Shown one piece after another: positions 1 through 14,199 of a DNA stretch of 64,000 bases. Origin of the DNA: Stromatinia cepivora. Lineage: Eukaryota; Ascomycota; Leotiomycetes; Helotiales; Sclerotiniaceae. Within the stretch, counting starts at the first letter, position 1; each line of letters begins with the position of its first letter. The notes under the pieces were generated by a model, which did not search any database, was not told the origin of the DNA, and saw only the letters and a list, made by a program, of their open reading frames with translations. Location of the stretch: positions 1,921,001-1,985,000 of the forward strand of contig RCTD01000004.1 in assembly GCA_014898415.1 (NCBI GenBank). Reading direction: 5' to 3'. Position numbers and translations under genes: made by a program.

Positions 1-196
1 TATATTTGTATTTATATAAAATAAATCATTTCTTATATTTCAAATGATTATTAATTATCTTGATTTTTCTATAAAATCCAATGGAATCTTTTTGATTTCG
101 ATAAATGGTATAATAATATATTATAGTTTTTATTGATTAAAGAAATATATAATGGTAAGATTTTTTTATATTCAATTTATTATAAAATATATGACG

Positions 197-362
197 TGTT
201 GGAAATGAGGCCATCATAGGATTAGAATTGAGGTCACGTGATCACAATGGTGCACAGACCATATTTGGGGATAACCTCAATTCTATTTCTATTAGAATTA
301 TAAATCCTTAGTTCAATCTATATAGTCAATAATACTACTACTTCCTATATCAAAAGTTAATA
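197..362 (+). repeat. 5' LTR of the Copia element
   Basis: 166 bp, beginning TGTTGGAAATG and ending TTAATA (TTAACA in the 3' copy, a C-to-T change). It is preceded by the target duplication TGACG. Directly downstream is GGTTATAAGATCC, which could be a mutated primer binding site. Confidence 0.93.
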
Positions 363-1420
363 GGTTATAAGATCCGATTGTATAGTAGTGATTAGAAAGC
401 AAAACAAATCGAGAAAAAATTAGTATAATTAGTAAAGATAAAACAAAATGAAAATCAGAGTTTTTATATAGTATTATTGAAACAAAATTGAAATATAATA
501 ATATAATTTATAATTTATAACATTACAAATCAAAACGAAGAACAATTTATACAATACTGATACAGAATTATAATAAAAGCAAAAAGCAAATTCGTATAAT
601 TATAAGAAAATATATTACAATATGATTTTACAAATTTTCTTATTATTTTATTTTTATATTTTTTTATTATCCCGAATTTATTTATTACACATTTTTTAAG
701 ATCATTTTAAAAACCTAAAAACTATCTTCGATACCCATCAAACAATAAAAAACCTTTACAATATCGAAATCAAACAACTCTTCAAAACTTGATCAAAACA
801 ATCATGAATGATAATTTAAACAAATGAAAATATAATTAAAAAAGAAAAGATAGTTTTATACAATTGATTAAACATTAAATAAATATATACAAATTGCAGA
901 ATTCAATATAGTATCTGCCTATAAGATCAATAATTGTATATATTATAATATCGAATTGAAATCGGAATACTTAAAGAACAAAGCGAATATATTATTATAT
1001 ATTTGTATAATATTTAATAATGACAACGAAGCCTTTATTAATGAATATTCAATAATATATATATTCTGGAAATATCTTAAATTAAAATATACCAAAGTTA
1101 ATATAGTTACAATTAATACGTATATAACAATGATCCAGAACTTCAAATTTCAACCCGATATTTATCCCAACATAATTATTATCGAAATCTGAAATAAATT
1201 GAAAAAGTATAAAAGGAAATTAAAGATTATAAATGAAAACTATCGATCAGTATATCAAGATATTATTTTATTCTTGATTTTAATATGTAATCTTCTAATC
1301 GATTATCAAAAAGTAATAGATATATTAAATATCCAAATCAATTTTAATATCAATAATAAGATTAAGTATTTGTAGATTAAGGAATTTCGTTTTAAAGATA
1401 GATTAAAGCAAATACAAATT

Positions 1421-4400
1421 GTGAAAAGATTTAGATACACTTTTCGACATCAAGAATCAAATTTCGAGATCCCAAACAATACTTACAATCTATATCAAAA
1501 GAAAAATCATTATATACAAAACTATTTGTATTTAATACGAATCAGCAAACTCCTTCGTAGTTATCTTTATTATCAAAAGAAAAAAGGATCATTGAATCCG
1601 AAGAAGATTTATTTCAATAAGAAAAATCAAGTACACCTTATTAATAATATCTTTGAATCAGATTCCGATATTGAAAATATAATAAAGGAAGATTGTAATT
1701 TGATAAAAAAAACCATTAGTAAGATTTCCTCTAACAAATGATATACCAATACAGACGCTTTTTCATATATATCTAATCAACCTTTATTATTCAAATTAAT
1801 AAACCCTATTACCAAACAAAGGATAAAAATTAATAGAAAAATGATATATTATCGTTATTAAAGTTTAATGGATATAGTATACAAAGATGATTCTAAAATG
1901 CTATTTTCAAATGTATTATATATACTAGAACTAGAAATAAACTTGTTATTAGGAAAAAGGATCTGCGAAACAAAACTACAAAGGGAATTCAATTCTCATC
2001 ATATATATTTCAAGAAGGATAATAAGAAAGTTATCTATACTAAAATATAAGATAAAATGTATATAGTTTCATATATAACTAAAGGATACAAGGATACAGT
2101 TTTCTATTCGAATATATATTAAAATGTGCAGGAAAAAGGTTTTTCTTCAAAGATAATCGATAGTATCAAAAGTATCGATAACGAATTAATATTCAAAGAG
2201 AAAGAAAGATACCTATTATAACATCAAAGATTTAATTATTTAGGTTTAAATAAGATTAAAAATCTATATAAAGTATTTAATATAATTAAACCAATAAAGA
2301 TCCTAATTGAATTAAATATCTATAAAATATGTATATTCACCAAGATGATCAATTATATTCCGAAACAATTGAATCTGTATAAATCAAAGAGATTCGAATT
2401 TATATATTTCGATATTGTAGGATTATTCCTAAAATCGATTCGAGGGAATTGTTATTTTATATTGATCATTAATAATTATACAAAAGTAAATTGGATTATA
2501 TTATTTAAACAAAAAGATAATACAATTCAAACATTGAAAATTTGGAAAAAGAAGATGGAATTGATTATTAAAGAAAAGATCATTGCAATTAAGATTAATA
2601 ATGTATCAGAATTCCTATAAATTATTCATAAATGATCATTAGATATACAATTCGAAGTTATAACAATTGTTTTCTTATATCAAAACGAATCTATAAAATA
2701 GAATATAAGGATTATAAAAACAGATATAAAAGTAATACTAAAAAAAGCTAGATTACCATTAAAGTTTTGGAATGAAGTTATAAAATACAATATTTATATC
2801 AGGAATTATACTAATATTGATCCTGATATAAACAAAATAGATTGATTTTTTGCAGAAGTTTTTATAAATATAATACCAAATATAAAAATATACAAAATCT
2901 AAAGAAGCAAATATTACACTTATATCAATTCCAAGATTATTCTGAAAGAACAAAAATACAACAAGTTATAGAATACTTCGAAAATCAATATATTCCTAGG
3001 ATACTCAAAAATTACGAACAAATATATCAAAGTATATTCTCCAAAACTAAACTATACATTTCGATCAAGTAAAATAATTATAGATGAATTTCATCGAAAA
3101 AGAGATTTGGATTTTAAATTAAGAAATTGTAAATCAGGTTTACAAGGAACAAAGAATGTAGAGTTAGATCGAAGATCTTGTGGTAGACCAACAGCAAACA
3201 AGGCACTTTCTCCATCTTCAACACCAAATGCGATACCTGTATCACCTTCGTTCCAAATCTGGTTTCGATGAAATGGGTATTTACAGTTAAGACCAAGGAT
3301 AACAAGATAAAACGATTCAAGGCAAGATTAATGGTTTAAGGATTCAATTAGGTATTAGGAAAAGATTACAACAAAATGTTTATATCAATAATAAAACTAA
3401 ATATATTCAGATTATTTCTAGTTATTGTTGTAAAGGAAAATTTGGAATGTTTATATTTCGATATCAAAAATATCTTTATTGAATTGTATTTAAAGGAAAA
3501 AATCTATTTTGAATTATTTTAAGATATCAAAATCGAAAAGGGATATATATTGTGAATTCTATAAAGTCTATATAATTTGAAATAAGTTGAAAGGGATTGG
3601 AGTTTATTATTAAAGAAAGAATTTTTAGGTATGGATTTTATACAAAGTTTGACAAATTTATGTTTATATATATCCAAAGACTATAATATAATATTATTGG
3701 TATATATCGATAATATCGTTATTGTATTGTATATATCATCGTAAATCATTTGGTTTGATGAAAAGCTATTAGTTTGTTTTAATATTAAGAATCTAGAGAA
3801 GATTAATAAAATCCTAAATATTAAAATCATTTATGATAGAAAAGTATATATATTAATTATAGATCAAAAAGAATATCTCGATATTATACTAATCAAATAT
3901 GGTATTATATATGAACAATACCAAGCTAAGAAACTGTTAATAGTAAATTATATCTATCTTTGACTAGCAATCGATAACGATGAATTAATAGATATAAATG
4001 AATATCAATAACGAATAGAAAGTATAATTCATCCAATAATATATACTCGATCAAATATAACATTCTCAATTGAAAGATTTTCATAATTTATAATAAAACC
4101 AGTAAAACATTATATTATAGCTTTGAAAAATCTGATACAATATTTATAATCAATAATCAAACAGAAATTATAATTCAGACCAAAAAAAGTATAATCTGAT
4201 ATTTATAAAGAATATAATATGTCTAACAATATAATAAAGATATATACAGATGCAGATTGGATTAGTAACAAATATAACCAAAAAAATGTTTCAAAAAGAA
4301 TTGTGATATTCTATAGAGGCTCTATATCATGGGTTAACAAAAAACAAATATTTATAACTACCTCTAATACAGAATCAGAATATATTATAATAACAATATT

Positions 4401-4720
4401 CATTAAACAAAAAAGATGAATTATATAAATACTTAAAGATTTATTTAAATCAAATTATATTAGAAAAAACAGAGATACAATTCAGATACTTAATGATAAT
4501 CAGAGCACTTTAATTTTAATCAAGAATCCACATTTGCATAAACAATCCAAATATATAAATATCAATTATTATTTTATTAAGGATTTAATAGAAAAAAAGA
4601 AAATCGTTATTAATTATATCAATATATACAATATAATTGCCAATAGAATGACAAAACCTTGTACAAGGATTGCTTTCGAAAAGTTCAAGAAAATGTTAGG
4701 ATTAGTAACCTAGAAGAATT
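1421..4720 (+). pseudogene. Copia gag-pol remnants
   Basis: The fragments are all in plus orientation. The 3' end of the protease region is at 1868-2050, with the Copia-like pattern of a VLYI stretch followed by NLLLGK. An integrase core lies at 2345-2620, where FIYFDIVG and YFILIINNYTKVNW match the usual D-GP and YF--FIDD-TR blocks. RT follows at about 3240-4100, including an RFKARL block near 3313 and YIDN in place of YVDD near 3703. RNase H lies at 4219-4419, with YTDADW, a SISWVNKKQ block and SNTESEY. Stops and frameshifts separate all of these. Family assignment rests on recognising these blocks by eye. Confidence 0.85.
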
Positions 4721-4745
4721 GAATAAGATATCCTCAATGGGGGAG

Positions 4746-4911
4746 TATTGGAAATGAAATCATCATAGGATTAGAATTGAAATCATGTGATTATAATGAT
4801 GCACAGATCATATTTGGGGATAACCTCAATTCTACTCCTATTAGAATTATAGATCCTTAGTTCAATTTACATAATCAACAATACTACTACTTCCTGCACC
4901 AAAAGTTAACA
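4746..4911 (+). repeat. 3' LTR of the Copia element
   Basis: 166 bp, aligned end to end with 197-362. Differences are mostly G/A and C/T; for example TGTTGG becomes TATTGG at the start. It is preceded by a G-rich purine tract and followed by TGACG. Confidence 0.93.
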
Positions 4912-5277
4912 TGACGAAGTATTTACAATTATTTAAAACTTTGTAGTCTAGATTCATTATAAGTATAATTTAATGATTATAATGATTAAGTAGGATAATA
5001 ATATATTTATTATTGAAATTATAGAAGCAATATTATTTGAGAAATAGATTGAATAAAAGAGTATCAAATTCGAATTATTTTTATTTTATATATATAAATT
5101 TAATAAAGGATTAGAATATATAAGATAAGAAATAGTTACAAAACAACCAAAAATGCAGATTATAATAGATTTATCGAACAAATTATAAATGGAAATAATA
5201 TAAATTGTTATTTATTTATATAATATAAATCCTTTGAAAATCAAATTCTTTAAATTATTTAATAAGATACTCGATAT

Positions 5278-5569
5278 TGTGAGAAAGTTGGAATATCAAG
5301 GCCTAATGTATAGCTAGTTCGTAGTCATATAATCATATAACTCTTCGTAATTAGATATAAGAAAGGGCTCTGCTCCCTTCTTCTTAATAGAAATCAATAG
5401 TCTTTCTATTAATCTTTTTGTATCTTATTTGTGTATAACCCAAATTATTATCTAAACCTATTAATTTTACTATTTGAAACCTTTACAATGTAATCTGATC
5501 AATTCCAATTCCCATTTCCCCTCACAGCGTGCTATCGGGACGCATGCATCTCGATCTACCTCTTTCACA
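5278..5569. repeat. solo LTR (about 292 bp) of an unrelated element
   Basis: The segment begins TGTGAGAAAG and ends CTTTCACA, so it has TG...CA ends inside a longer inverted match. Its composition is clearly less AT-rich than the surroundings, including a GGGCTCTGCTCCCTTC stretch and a GC-rich stretch near 5526-5560. I saw no second copy in the window, and the flanks (gatat and atata) are not a clean target duplication. The likely reading is a solo LTR that inserted after the surrounding sequence had decayed, or that was too short to be hit. It could instead be the 5' LTR of the Copia remnant downstream. Confidence 0.55.
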
Positions 5570-8560
5570 ATATATAATTCTATAATTATTTTTATAAAAA
5601 CAATCCTTTATTTATAAAGAAAATATTTGATGATCTTTATTTCAATTAAAACAGAATTTATAAATATAAATGTCAAATTTATCTTTTGAATAAGAATAAA
5701 GAAATTAAAAATAATAAAAAATAATATAAAACTAATTCTTGAGTATATATTGAATATTTAATGGATTATATTCCAGATATATTGATTTACTATATATGAA
5801 TATCCAAATTTGATAAAATTATTATTATTCGAAATATAATATTCAATAAAAAATTTATTTATTATATAGATTTCATTAATCAAATAATTGATATCTATAT
5901 TACAAAAGAACTTAAATAATTTGTTAAAGTTTTTGATATATAAAATTATATCAAAATAAATAAAACGATTATTCAAAATAAGAATAATTATGATGATTCC
6001 ATTTATTCATTTATTTTTATGGATTGAAAAATCCTTGATTTATTTATTAAATATATTTCAGATTTATTATTTACAAATAAATTCGTTTTAAAGGTAAATA
6101 TAGATCTAAAAAGTGATAATAGAAATAAAGAAATCGATTTAAGATTATTCAATTTATTTAATTCTTTAGATAATAATGATGAAGTATATAATAGAGATAT
6201 ATAAATATCGATTAATCCTTTTATTAAAGAAATCGAAAAAGTTAATCTTTTTATTAAAAAGCAATTATATTTTGTAGATAAAGATATTGATATTATTTAA
6301 GGAGATGTTTATAATAATAATATAGATTCTGATTTTATTGAATATATTAATATAGAGAATATAGAATTTGAGTTTATTGATTGTATTATCGAAATTCTTT
6401 GTGATGTATATAAAAGTGATTTAGAGATTGCTTTAATCGATTAATTTTAATGTTCTAAAAAGAAGTATATATATTGGAATAATCAATCAAAGTATTTTGT
6501 AAAGAAAATCTAATTATTATAGAAATTGTTATATTCTATATATTTATTTGATCGATTTATAAAGAATTTGTGGATTTATAATTTCGAATAGATATTTAAA
6601 GGAGTTTGTATTATAAGGATTGAAATATTCAGGGTTTAGATTAATCCGTTTGAATTTCAATCATATAATTATTATTCGGAGTTGTTTTTTTTCTGGGAAT
6701 CATTTGGCTTTTGTATTTCAAAATAATTAATATATATATAAAAACAATTATATATATAACAATATTATTAAGGGAATAATCCTAATATTAGATTCTATAT
6801 AGGAATTATTATATTTTAAAGAATAAACTCAATAGGTTTACCTTGTTTAAACAATTTTTATTCTATATTTTGATTTGATTAGTAAGGGATAGATAATATA
6901 AAGAAATATTTTTAATTTGTAATAATTTATAATATAATTATTATTAGAATTGAAGCAAAACCATTATTGTTTTTTATCTGATTTACAATTAATGAATTAT
7001 AAATAATATCATTTCTTCGAATTTATATATTCGTAATTCCAAAATTATTTTGTTCTTATTATCAATTAGAAGATCATCAAATAAAATATTGATTCAAACA
7101 AAATTATAATCTTGAAATTAATAACTTTAAAATTAGGAAAATCTGATATGAAATCGATTCTAGATCGGAATTTATAAAATCGATCCCTTTTCAATAAATA
7201 TTTATATATAAATATAATAATCAAAATTTAATTATTTATTATTATTTATATTTAATAATATAAGAAGATCTTTAAATTAAAAATATTATTAAAATTATTT
7301 ATACTATTATATTAATAAGCTAATCATTCCAAATTGTAATAGTGATTATCGTTAGATACGATCTTGAAATCGAATAATACAATATAATCAATATTTTCGT
7401 TAATATTTTATATAATCCTTTTGATATTTTAATTATATATTATCTATTTGATGAATACAAAATCCCAAATAAAAATATTATAATCAATCGAATTTTGTAT
7501 AATCTACGAAATTCCTCAATTATATAGTTTAAGGATTTTATTTAGATATTCGAGAAATTAGGATTGGTATAATATAAAAAGGAATTGTATTTATATATTA
7601 ATCTAGAGTATATTGTTATGATTTTCTTTTTGTAAATGATATTTAGATTATTTATTATAAGAAAAATGAATTAGTTGTTATAAAGATTATTGAAAGAATC
7701 AAAGTTGTATATAAATTATAAGATTTAGGAAATATTAAATGGTTTTTAGATATATATATATTCTATAATCGATTCAAGAAAAAACTGTAATTAGTTTATA
7801 ATATATATATTAAAAAGATTATTAAGAAATTCAAAGCAATAAATGGAACAGTAAATATACTATTTTTAATAATAATATTTCGGAAAAATCAGGATCAAGC
7901 TTCTATATATATTATCAAAATATATCAAAAGAAATAGGATCAATATTATATATTACAATTATTATAAAAACAAATATATTATTTATTATTTTACAATTGA
8001 ATTATTATTTAATTAACCCATCAAATAATCATATGAAAATTGTTGATTATTGTTTACAATATCTCTGAAATATAAGGTTTCTTGTAATCCAATATAATGA
8101 TAATCAAATATTATAATTTTTCGTTTTTTTAAATACTTTTTTTATAGATAATTTAGATACTCATCAATCATTCCAAGAATATATTATATCCTTTTTTGAT
8201 AATTTGATTGTATAAAAAGTTTCTAAATAGGATATTATAATTACTTCGATTATTAAAACAAAGGTTTTTGAAATCGAATATATACCAAAAGAAACTATAA
8301 TAATTTTATATTTCTTGAAAAAGATCAATCTAATAATAAAAGAATTTTTAATAATCTTCTATAATAATCAATAAGCAATTAGATTGATGATTGATAAAAA
8401 CAAACAAATCATTATAAAACTATAATACATTGATATTCAAAATATATGATTATATTAAGAATATTCAAAAAGGAATTTTTATATAATCTATCTACTGATT
8501 ATCGATATAATTATTAATAGATTCATTAAAAATCTTATAAAACAAAAATTTGAATATTTC
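5570..8560 (+). mobile_element. second Copia element, heavily decayed body
   Basis: No LTR pair was found. Around 7600-7830 a plus-strand frame interrupted by stops reads VND, then IIERIKVVYKL, DLGNIKWFLDI and YIKKIIKKFKA. This resembles the Copia RT segment running from the catalytic D-D box to DLG--WFLG. At about 7995-8100 the blocks LNYYLINPSNNH and YCLQYL match the start of Copia RNase H. Near 8470-8560 a mutated tail resembles the AD--TK-L region. Gag and protease are unrecognisable between 5570 and 7500. It is more eroded than the element at 197-4911. The 361 bp before the solo LTR (4917-5277) are equally AT-rich and show nothing recognisable. Confidence 0.6.
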
Positions 8561-9199
8561 CGATTCTTTTTTAATCTATAAAATATAAATAATAGGATTA
8601 TAAAGCTTGAGTAATAATAATTTGGATTATAAAACTTGAAGAATGATAATCTGGAATTTATAATTCTTTCTTTTGATATAAATAAAATAAATTCTGTTTG
8701 GTATTCCAGATCATTGTATTTTTTCACAATAAATTCCAATTCTTATATTTTATATTCATCAAAAAACAAAAAACAATCAAAATTGATTTTTTCTTTATTC
8801 CTTATCTTTCTATTCTCAAAAAAGAATAAATTTCTTTTTAAATTCAATAATTTAAAATTTAAATAAAAAAATATCAAGATTATTTGTAACAATCAATAAA
8901 CGAAAAACAATTAAAATAATTAAAACTATTAATATCATTAATATTATAAAAACCAAAAGATTATCTTTTCTTTCTCTTTTTTTCGGATATGTTATCTATT
9001 ATTTTCTTTTCTTCTTATTCACCACTTTTTCTTTTTCATCTTCATTATCATTCTCCGAAATTATAATATACTTTTTTTGTTCAGCTTTTCAGGGATTCCA
9101 ATAAATAATACAATGAAAAAAAAAATAATGATATAAAGATAAAAAAACTTTTTTTTTTCGATTTTCAATATTATTTTCATTGCAATTCTATATCCCTAT
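8561..9199. other. AT-rich spacer, nothing recognised
   Basis: There are homopolymer A/T runs only. No coding block, LTR end or repeat was recognised. The last five bases before 9200 (CCTAT) are the target duplication of Gypsy A. Confidence 0.5.
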
Positions 9200-9481
9200 T
9201 GTGACGCACAAGAGCCGTAGTAGAGCTGAATAAACAGGGTCAATTATGTTCTTTAGAATCTACAATTGAAGAACTATAGCTCATAAAGAACGATTAGATA
9301 TATATACACAAATACCCATTTATAAACTGCAAAATTATGTGTATACATTATTAAGATTATTATTTTATTATATTAAATTGTATAATTCGTAATATATATA
9401 TACAGATAATCAATTTATAAATTGATATAAGAGATAAAAAGTATTATATAATTAGTCTCCTATAATTTACAATTCGTAATA
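9200..9481 (-). repeat. Gypsy A left LTR (3' LTR in element orientation)
   Basis: 282 bp, beginning TGTGACGCACAAGAGCC and ending ATTCGTAATA (ATTCGTGACA in the right copy). It carries more A/T than the copies at 11691 and 24693. Confidence 0.9.
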
Positions 9482-11466
9482 CTATCTCTTTTTTCGAAAA
9501 AACTCGCTTTCGAACATTTCATTTCTCTATTCCATTATTATTTCATCAAAAACCAGATTTTGTGAAGATTTATAAGCTTTAAATCAATTAGATTGATCAT
9601 TTTGGTTGATTTGGTCAATTTACTGGAAATTAACTAAATTGATCAAATTAATCAATCAAATTGATCAAAATGATAAATGAATTGATCAAATCGATCAAAT
9701 CGTTTATCAATTGATTAAATTAATATTGATTTATATTCTTCTTGATTTGGGGAACTTTTGAAAGGAAAAAGTTTCAATAGAAAAGGGAAGGAGGTTGAAT
9801 TATGGTATAATAATGATGAATAATTAATATAATCAATTCCGAAATCGATTAAATTAATTGACCAAATTGATTAAATCAATCAAATTGAACGAAATCGATA
9901 GAGATAATATTACATTTCGTTTTTACTATATTCAAGCTTCCTTTTGTATGATTTTTGAAATAATCATAAATATAAGTTTTTTGAAATATATTGCTTTTGT
10001 ATTATTTTAATGATAATAGTTTGTTTATTGTATAGAGCTCGGGCTATATATATATACAATCAAATTCCCTCGAATTTGTATAGGTTTTCGATCCTTTTAC
10101 AATTGTATATATATATATTATTATAAAATCATAACATCTAATCTGCTATATTAAAGAACACTTTTTTTTCCCTTGGTTTTATAAGTAAATCGTTATCTAT
10201 ATAATTATAATTATTCTTTTCGTTTTCATAGAATTTTATTCAATCAATTAATCGATTGAAAGAATTAAGCAATGTTAAATTGATCAAATGAAAATTGTGC
10301 AGAAGATATAATAATGTTTTAAGATTTAAAGCAAAATACCAAATAAGATCAATATCGCTATTAAGCTATGAGATTCTATACAATAGGGTTTTTTGTACTT
10401 TCTTTACTACTAGGATCTTCTTTATTTTCCATTCCGAATCATTAATTATATTAATAAGCAGAGATGGTTCGAATATCTAATCAAAAAGAGGATCGTTATA
10501 TACCTTACATAATCGATCTGAAGGGAAAACAGAATGAATTTTCATCGTAATCGGAAATTCAAATTTAAAAGAACTCCCAAATCGATCAATGATCTTGAAT
10601 TTTCCTTGAATTGGGAAATCCAGCTTTTTAGATGATCTTTGAATAAAATAACTCTTTATATTGAACTATACATAATCTCCGATATCGAAATCGATTTCAC
10701 ATTAATAAACATTTATGGATTTCGATATCTTGACTTGAGTATACAATAAACCTTCTTTCGTTCACATAAAAATTAATCTATTGTATTCTATGTATATACA
10801 AGTATCACATACATTTATATTGTCTATTGGCTTACTAACATCTTTCTTCTATTCCTATATACATTTCGATGTATACCTGTATAGAGTTTCGTAAAATGTA
10901 AACCCTTCTAAAGAATCGTATAGAAAAGTAAATTGCATATAATTCATTATAGATAGGAATTCTGATCAATTATCTTAATAATAACTAACAAACAATTTTA
11001 ACCGCTATTAAAAGTATTGATTATAGATTTCAGTTTGATCATCGATTTGAGGATAATGAACAATAAATAGTTTGAAATCGATTCCTAGAATTTAGCTGAA
11101 TTCCTTTTAGAACTGTAATATAAATTGAGGGCCGCAATCCGATACTATAATGTTAGAGAGACTATAATATCGATATATATGGTAAAGATATAATTGTACT
11201 TAAACTCGAATATCGATTGATTTGTGATAAGGTATAAAGATAGCTTATTTCGTTAATCGATCAATAATAACTAAAACATTATTATATCCGTATTTATTCT
11301 TATTAAAGCTATAATAATTCATAGTGATATATTGCTATATTCAATTAGAAATCGAAAGTGGATACAATAAATTAGGGGTATGATTATATAGAACAGAACT
11401 ACATTTGCAAGTATAGCAATTATATATATATCTAGCTATAGTATTATATATTCTGGATTAATAATA

Positions 11467-11690
11467 TTATTGAAATAATAAAAGGTAGGTTTTGCTTGTA
11501 CCAGAATGAACAATGGAAACAGAATTATGAGCTTTACAAATCAGATAAATTCGAAGATTATTGATATCGGGCATCATTAGGCAATTATTGTAGAACAAAA
11601 GATCATTTTGAAATAATATATACTTATAATCTTGAATAGCTTGTATTCTAAATACTAACAAACTATCTATAGTTTTATTTGCTTCAATAA
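11467..11690 (-). pseudogene. Gypsy A integrase zinc-binding remnant
   Basis: The minus frame contains LLFYNNCLMMPDINNLRIYL, CKAHNS and VHSGTSKTYLLL. This matches the H2C2 zinc-binding region of Gypsy integrases (HD---GH-G--KT--L), with GH mutated to VH. Insertion of Gypsy B cut it at 11690. The apparent reading frame running on to 11700 reads into B's LTR and is an artefact of the junction. Confidence 0.75.
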
Positions 11691-11972
11691 TGTGACGCAC
11701 AAGAGCCGTAGTAGAGCTGAATAAACAGGGTCAATTATGTTCTTTAGAATCTACAATTAAAGAATTATGGCTTGTAAGGAGCGATTAGATATATATATAT
11801 AAATACCCATTTGTAGACTACAAAATTGTATGTAAACATTATTAGGGTTACCATTTTATTATATTAAATTGTATGATTCGTAATGTATATATATAGATAA
11901 TCAGTTTATAAATTGATATAAAAGATAAAAAATATCATATAGTTAACCTTCTGTAATTTATGATTCGTGATA
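11691..11972 (-). repeat. Gypsy B left LTR
   Basis: 282 bp, from TGTGACGCACAAG to ATTCGTGATA. It is followed at once by CTACCCCCCCCCTTTGG, the complement of a polypurine tract, which fixes minus orientation. Confidence 0.92.
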
Positions 11973-14199
11973 CTACCCCCCCCTTTGGAAAAGCTTGCCC
12001 TTGAACGTTTCATTCCTTTATTCCATTATTATTTCATCGGAAACCAGTTTTTATAAAGATTTATAAACTTTAAATCAATTAAATTGATCATTTTGGTTGA
12101 TTTGATCAATTTACTGGAAATTGACCAAATTGATCAAATTAATCAACCAAATTGACCAAAATGACGAATGAATTAATCAAATCGACCAAATCGTTCATCA
12201 ATTGGTTAAATTAATATTGATTCGTATTTTCCTTAATTTGGAGAACCTTTGAAAGAAAAAAGCTTCAATAGAAAAGGGAAAAAGGTTGAATTATGATATA
12301 ATAATAATGGGTGGTTAATATGATCAATTCCGAAATCAATCAAGTTAATCGATTAAATTGATCAAATCAATCAAATTGAACGAAATCGATAAGGGTGATA
12401 TTATATTTCGTTCTTATTATATTCAAGTTTCTTTTTGTATGATTTTTGAAATGATTATAAATATAAGTTTTTGAAATATATTGCTTTTGTATTATCTTGG
12501 TGATGGTAGTTTGTCTGTTGTATAGAGTTCAGATTATATATATATACAATCAAATTCTCTTTAATTTGTATAGGTTTTCGATCCTTTCATGATTGTATAT
12601 ATATGTATCATTATAAAATCATAACATTTAGTCTGCTATATTGAAGAACACTTTTTTTTCCTTTGGTTTTATAAGTGAATCGTTATTTATATAATTATAA
12701 TTATTCTTTCCGCTCTCATAAAGCTTTATCCAATTGATTAATCGATTAAAAGGACCAGGCAATATTGGGTTGACCAGATGAAAATCGTATAAAAAATACA
12801 ATGATATTTAAGATCGGAAATAGGATATCAAATAAGATCGATATTGTTATTAAATCATAAGACTCTGTATAATAGGGTTTTTCGTATTTTCTTTATTACT
12901 AAGATCTTCTTCATTTCCCATTTCGAATCATCAATTATATTAATAGGCGGAGGTGATTCGAATATTTAACCAAAAAAAGAATCGTTATATACCTTGTGTA
13001 ATCGATCTAAAAGGAAAATAAAATGAATTTTCATTGTAATTAGAAATTCGAGTTTAAAAAAGCTTCCAGATCAATCAATAATCTTGAATCTTCCTTAAAT
13101 TAAGAAATCTAGTTTCTTAAATGATCTTTAAATAGAATAACTCTTTACATTGAATTATACATAATTTTCGATATCGAAATCGACTTTATGTTAATAAGTA
13201 TTCATAGATTTCGACATCTTGGTTTGGGCATGTAATAAATCTTTTTTTGTTTATATAAAAGCTAATCTATTATATTCTATATATATACAGGCATTACATA
13301 TATTCATATCATTTGTTGATTTATTAGTATCTTTCTTCCATTCCCATGCACATTTCGATGCATACCTGTATAAAGTTTCGTAGGGTATAAGCCCTCCTAA
13401 AAAATCATATAGAAAAATAAATTACGTATAATTCATTATAGATAGGAATTCTGATTAATCGTTTTAATAATAATTAACAAACAATCTCAATCATTATTGA
13501 AGGTACTAATTATAAATCTCAGTTTGATTATTGATTTGGGGATGGTGAGCAATGGATAGTTTAAGATCAGTTTTTAGGATTTGGTTGAATTCCTTTCAGA
13601 ACTGTGATATAAATTGGAGGCCGCGATTTGATATTATAATGTTAAAGGGACCATAATATTGATATATATAATAAAAATATAATTATACTTGAGTTTGAAT
13701 ATTGATTGATTTGTAATAAGGTATAGAAATAGTTTACTTTGTTAATCGATCAATAATAACTAAAATGTTATTATATCTGTATTTATCCTTATTAAAACTG
13801 TAATAATCTATAATGATATATTACCATATTCGATTAGGAATCGAAAGTGGATACAATAAATCAGGGGTATGATTATATAAAACGGAATTACATTTGTAAA
13901 CATAACAATTGTGTATATATTTGGTTATAATATTGTATATTCTGGACCAATAGTATTGTTGAGATAATAAAAGATAAATTTTGTTTATATTAGGATGAAC
14001 AATGGAAACGGAATTATAGACTTCACAAATCAGATAAATTCAAAGGTTATCGATATCGAGCACCACCAAACAGTTATTGTAAAGCAAAAGATCATTTTGA
14101 AGTGATATATACTTATAATCTTGGATAATTTGTATTCTGAATATTAGCAAGTTATCTATAGTTTTATTTACTTCAATAATATAGTTAATTAAATCAAAT

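Larger units (their letters stand above)
197..4911 (+). mobile_element. Ty1/Copia LTR retrotransposon, complete but RIP-inactivated
   Basis: Two 166-bp direct repeats bound the element and are flanked by the 5-bp target duplication TGACG (192-196 and 4912-4916). A purine tract (about 4738-4745) lies immediately before the 3' LTR. Coding remnants lie on the plus strand in the order gag/protease, integrase, reverse transcriptase, RNase H, which is the Copia order (integrase before RT). Many stops break every frame, so it cannot be autonomous. The identical LTR lengths and preserved target duplication show a single insertion with no later rearrangement. Confidence 0.93.

Noticed and set aside
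11467..11700. 77-codon frame as an intact protein
   Set aside because: It is the truncated integrase of Gypsy A running into the LTR of Gypsy B at 11691.
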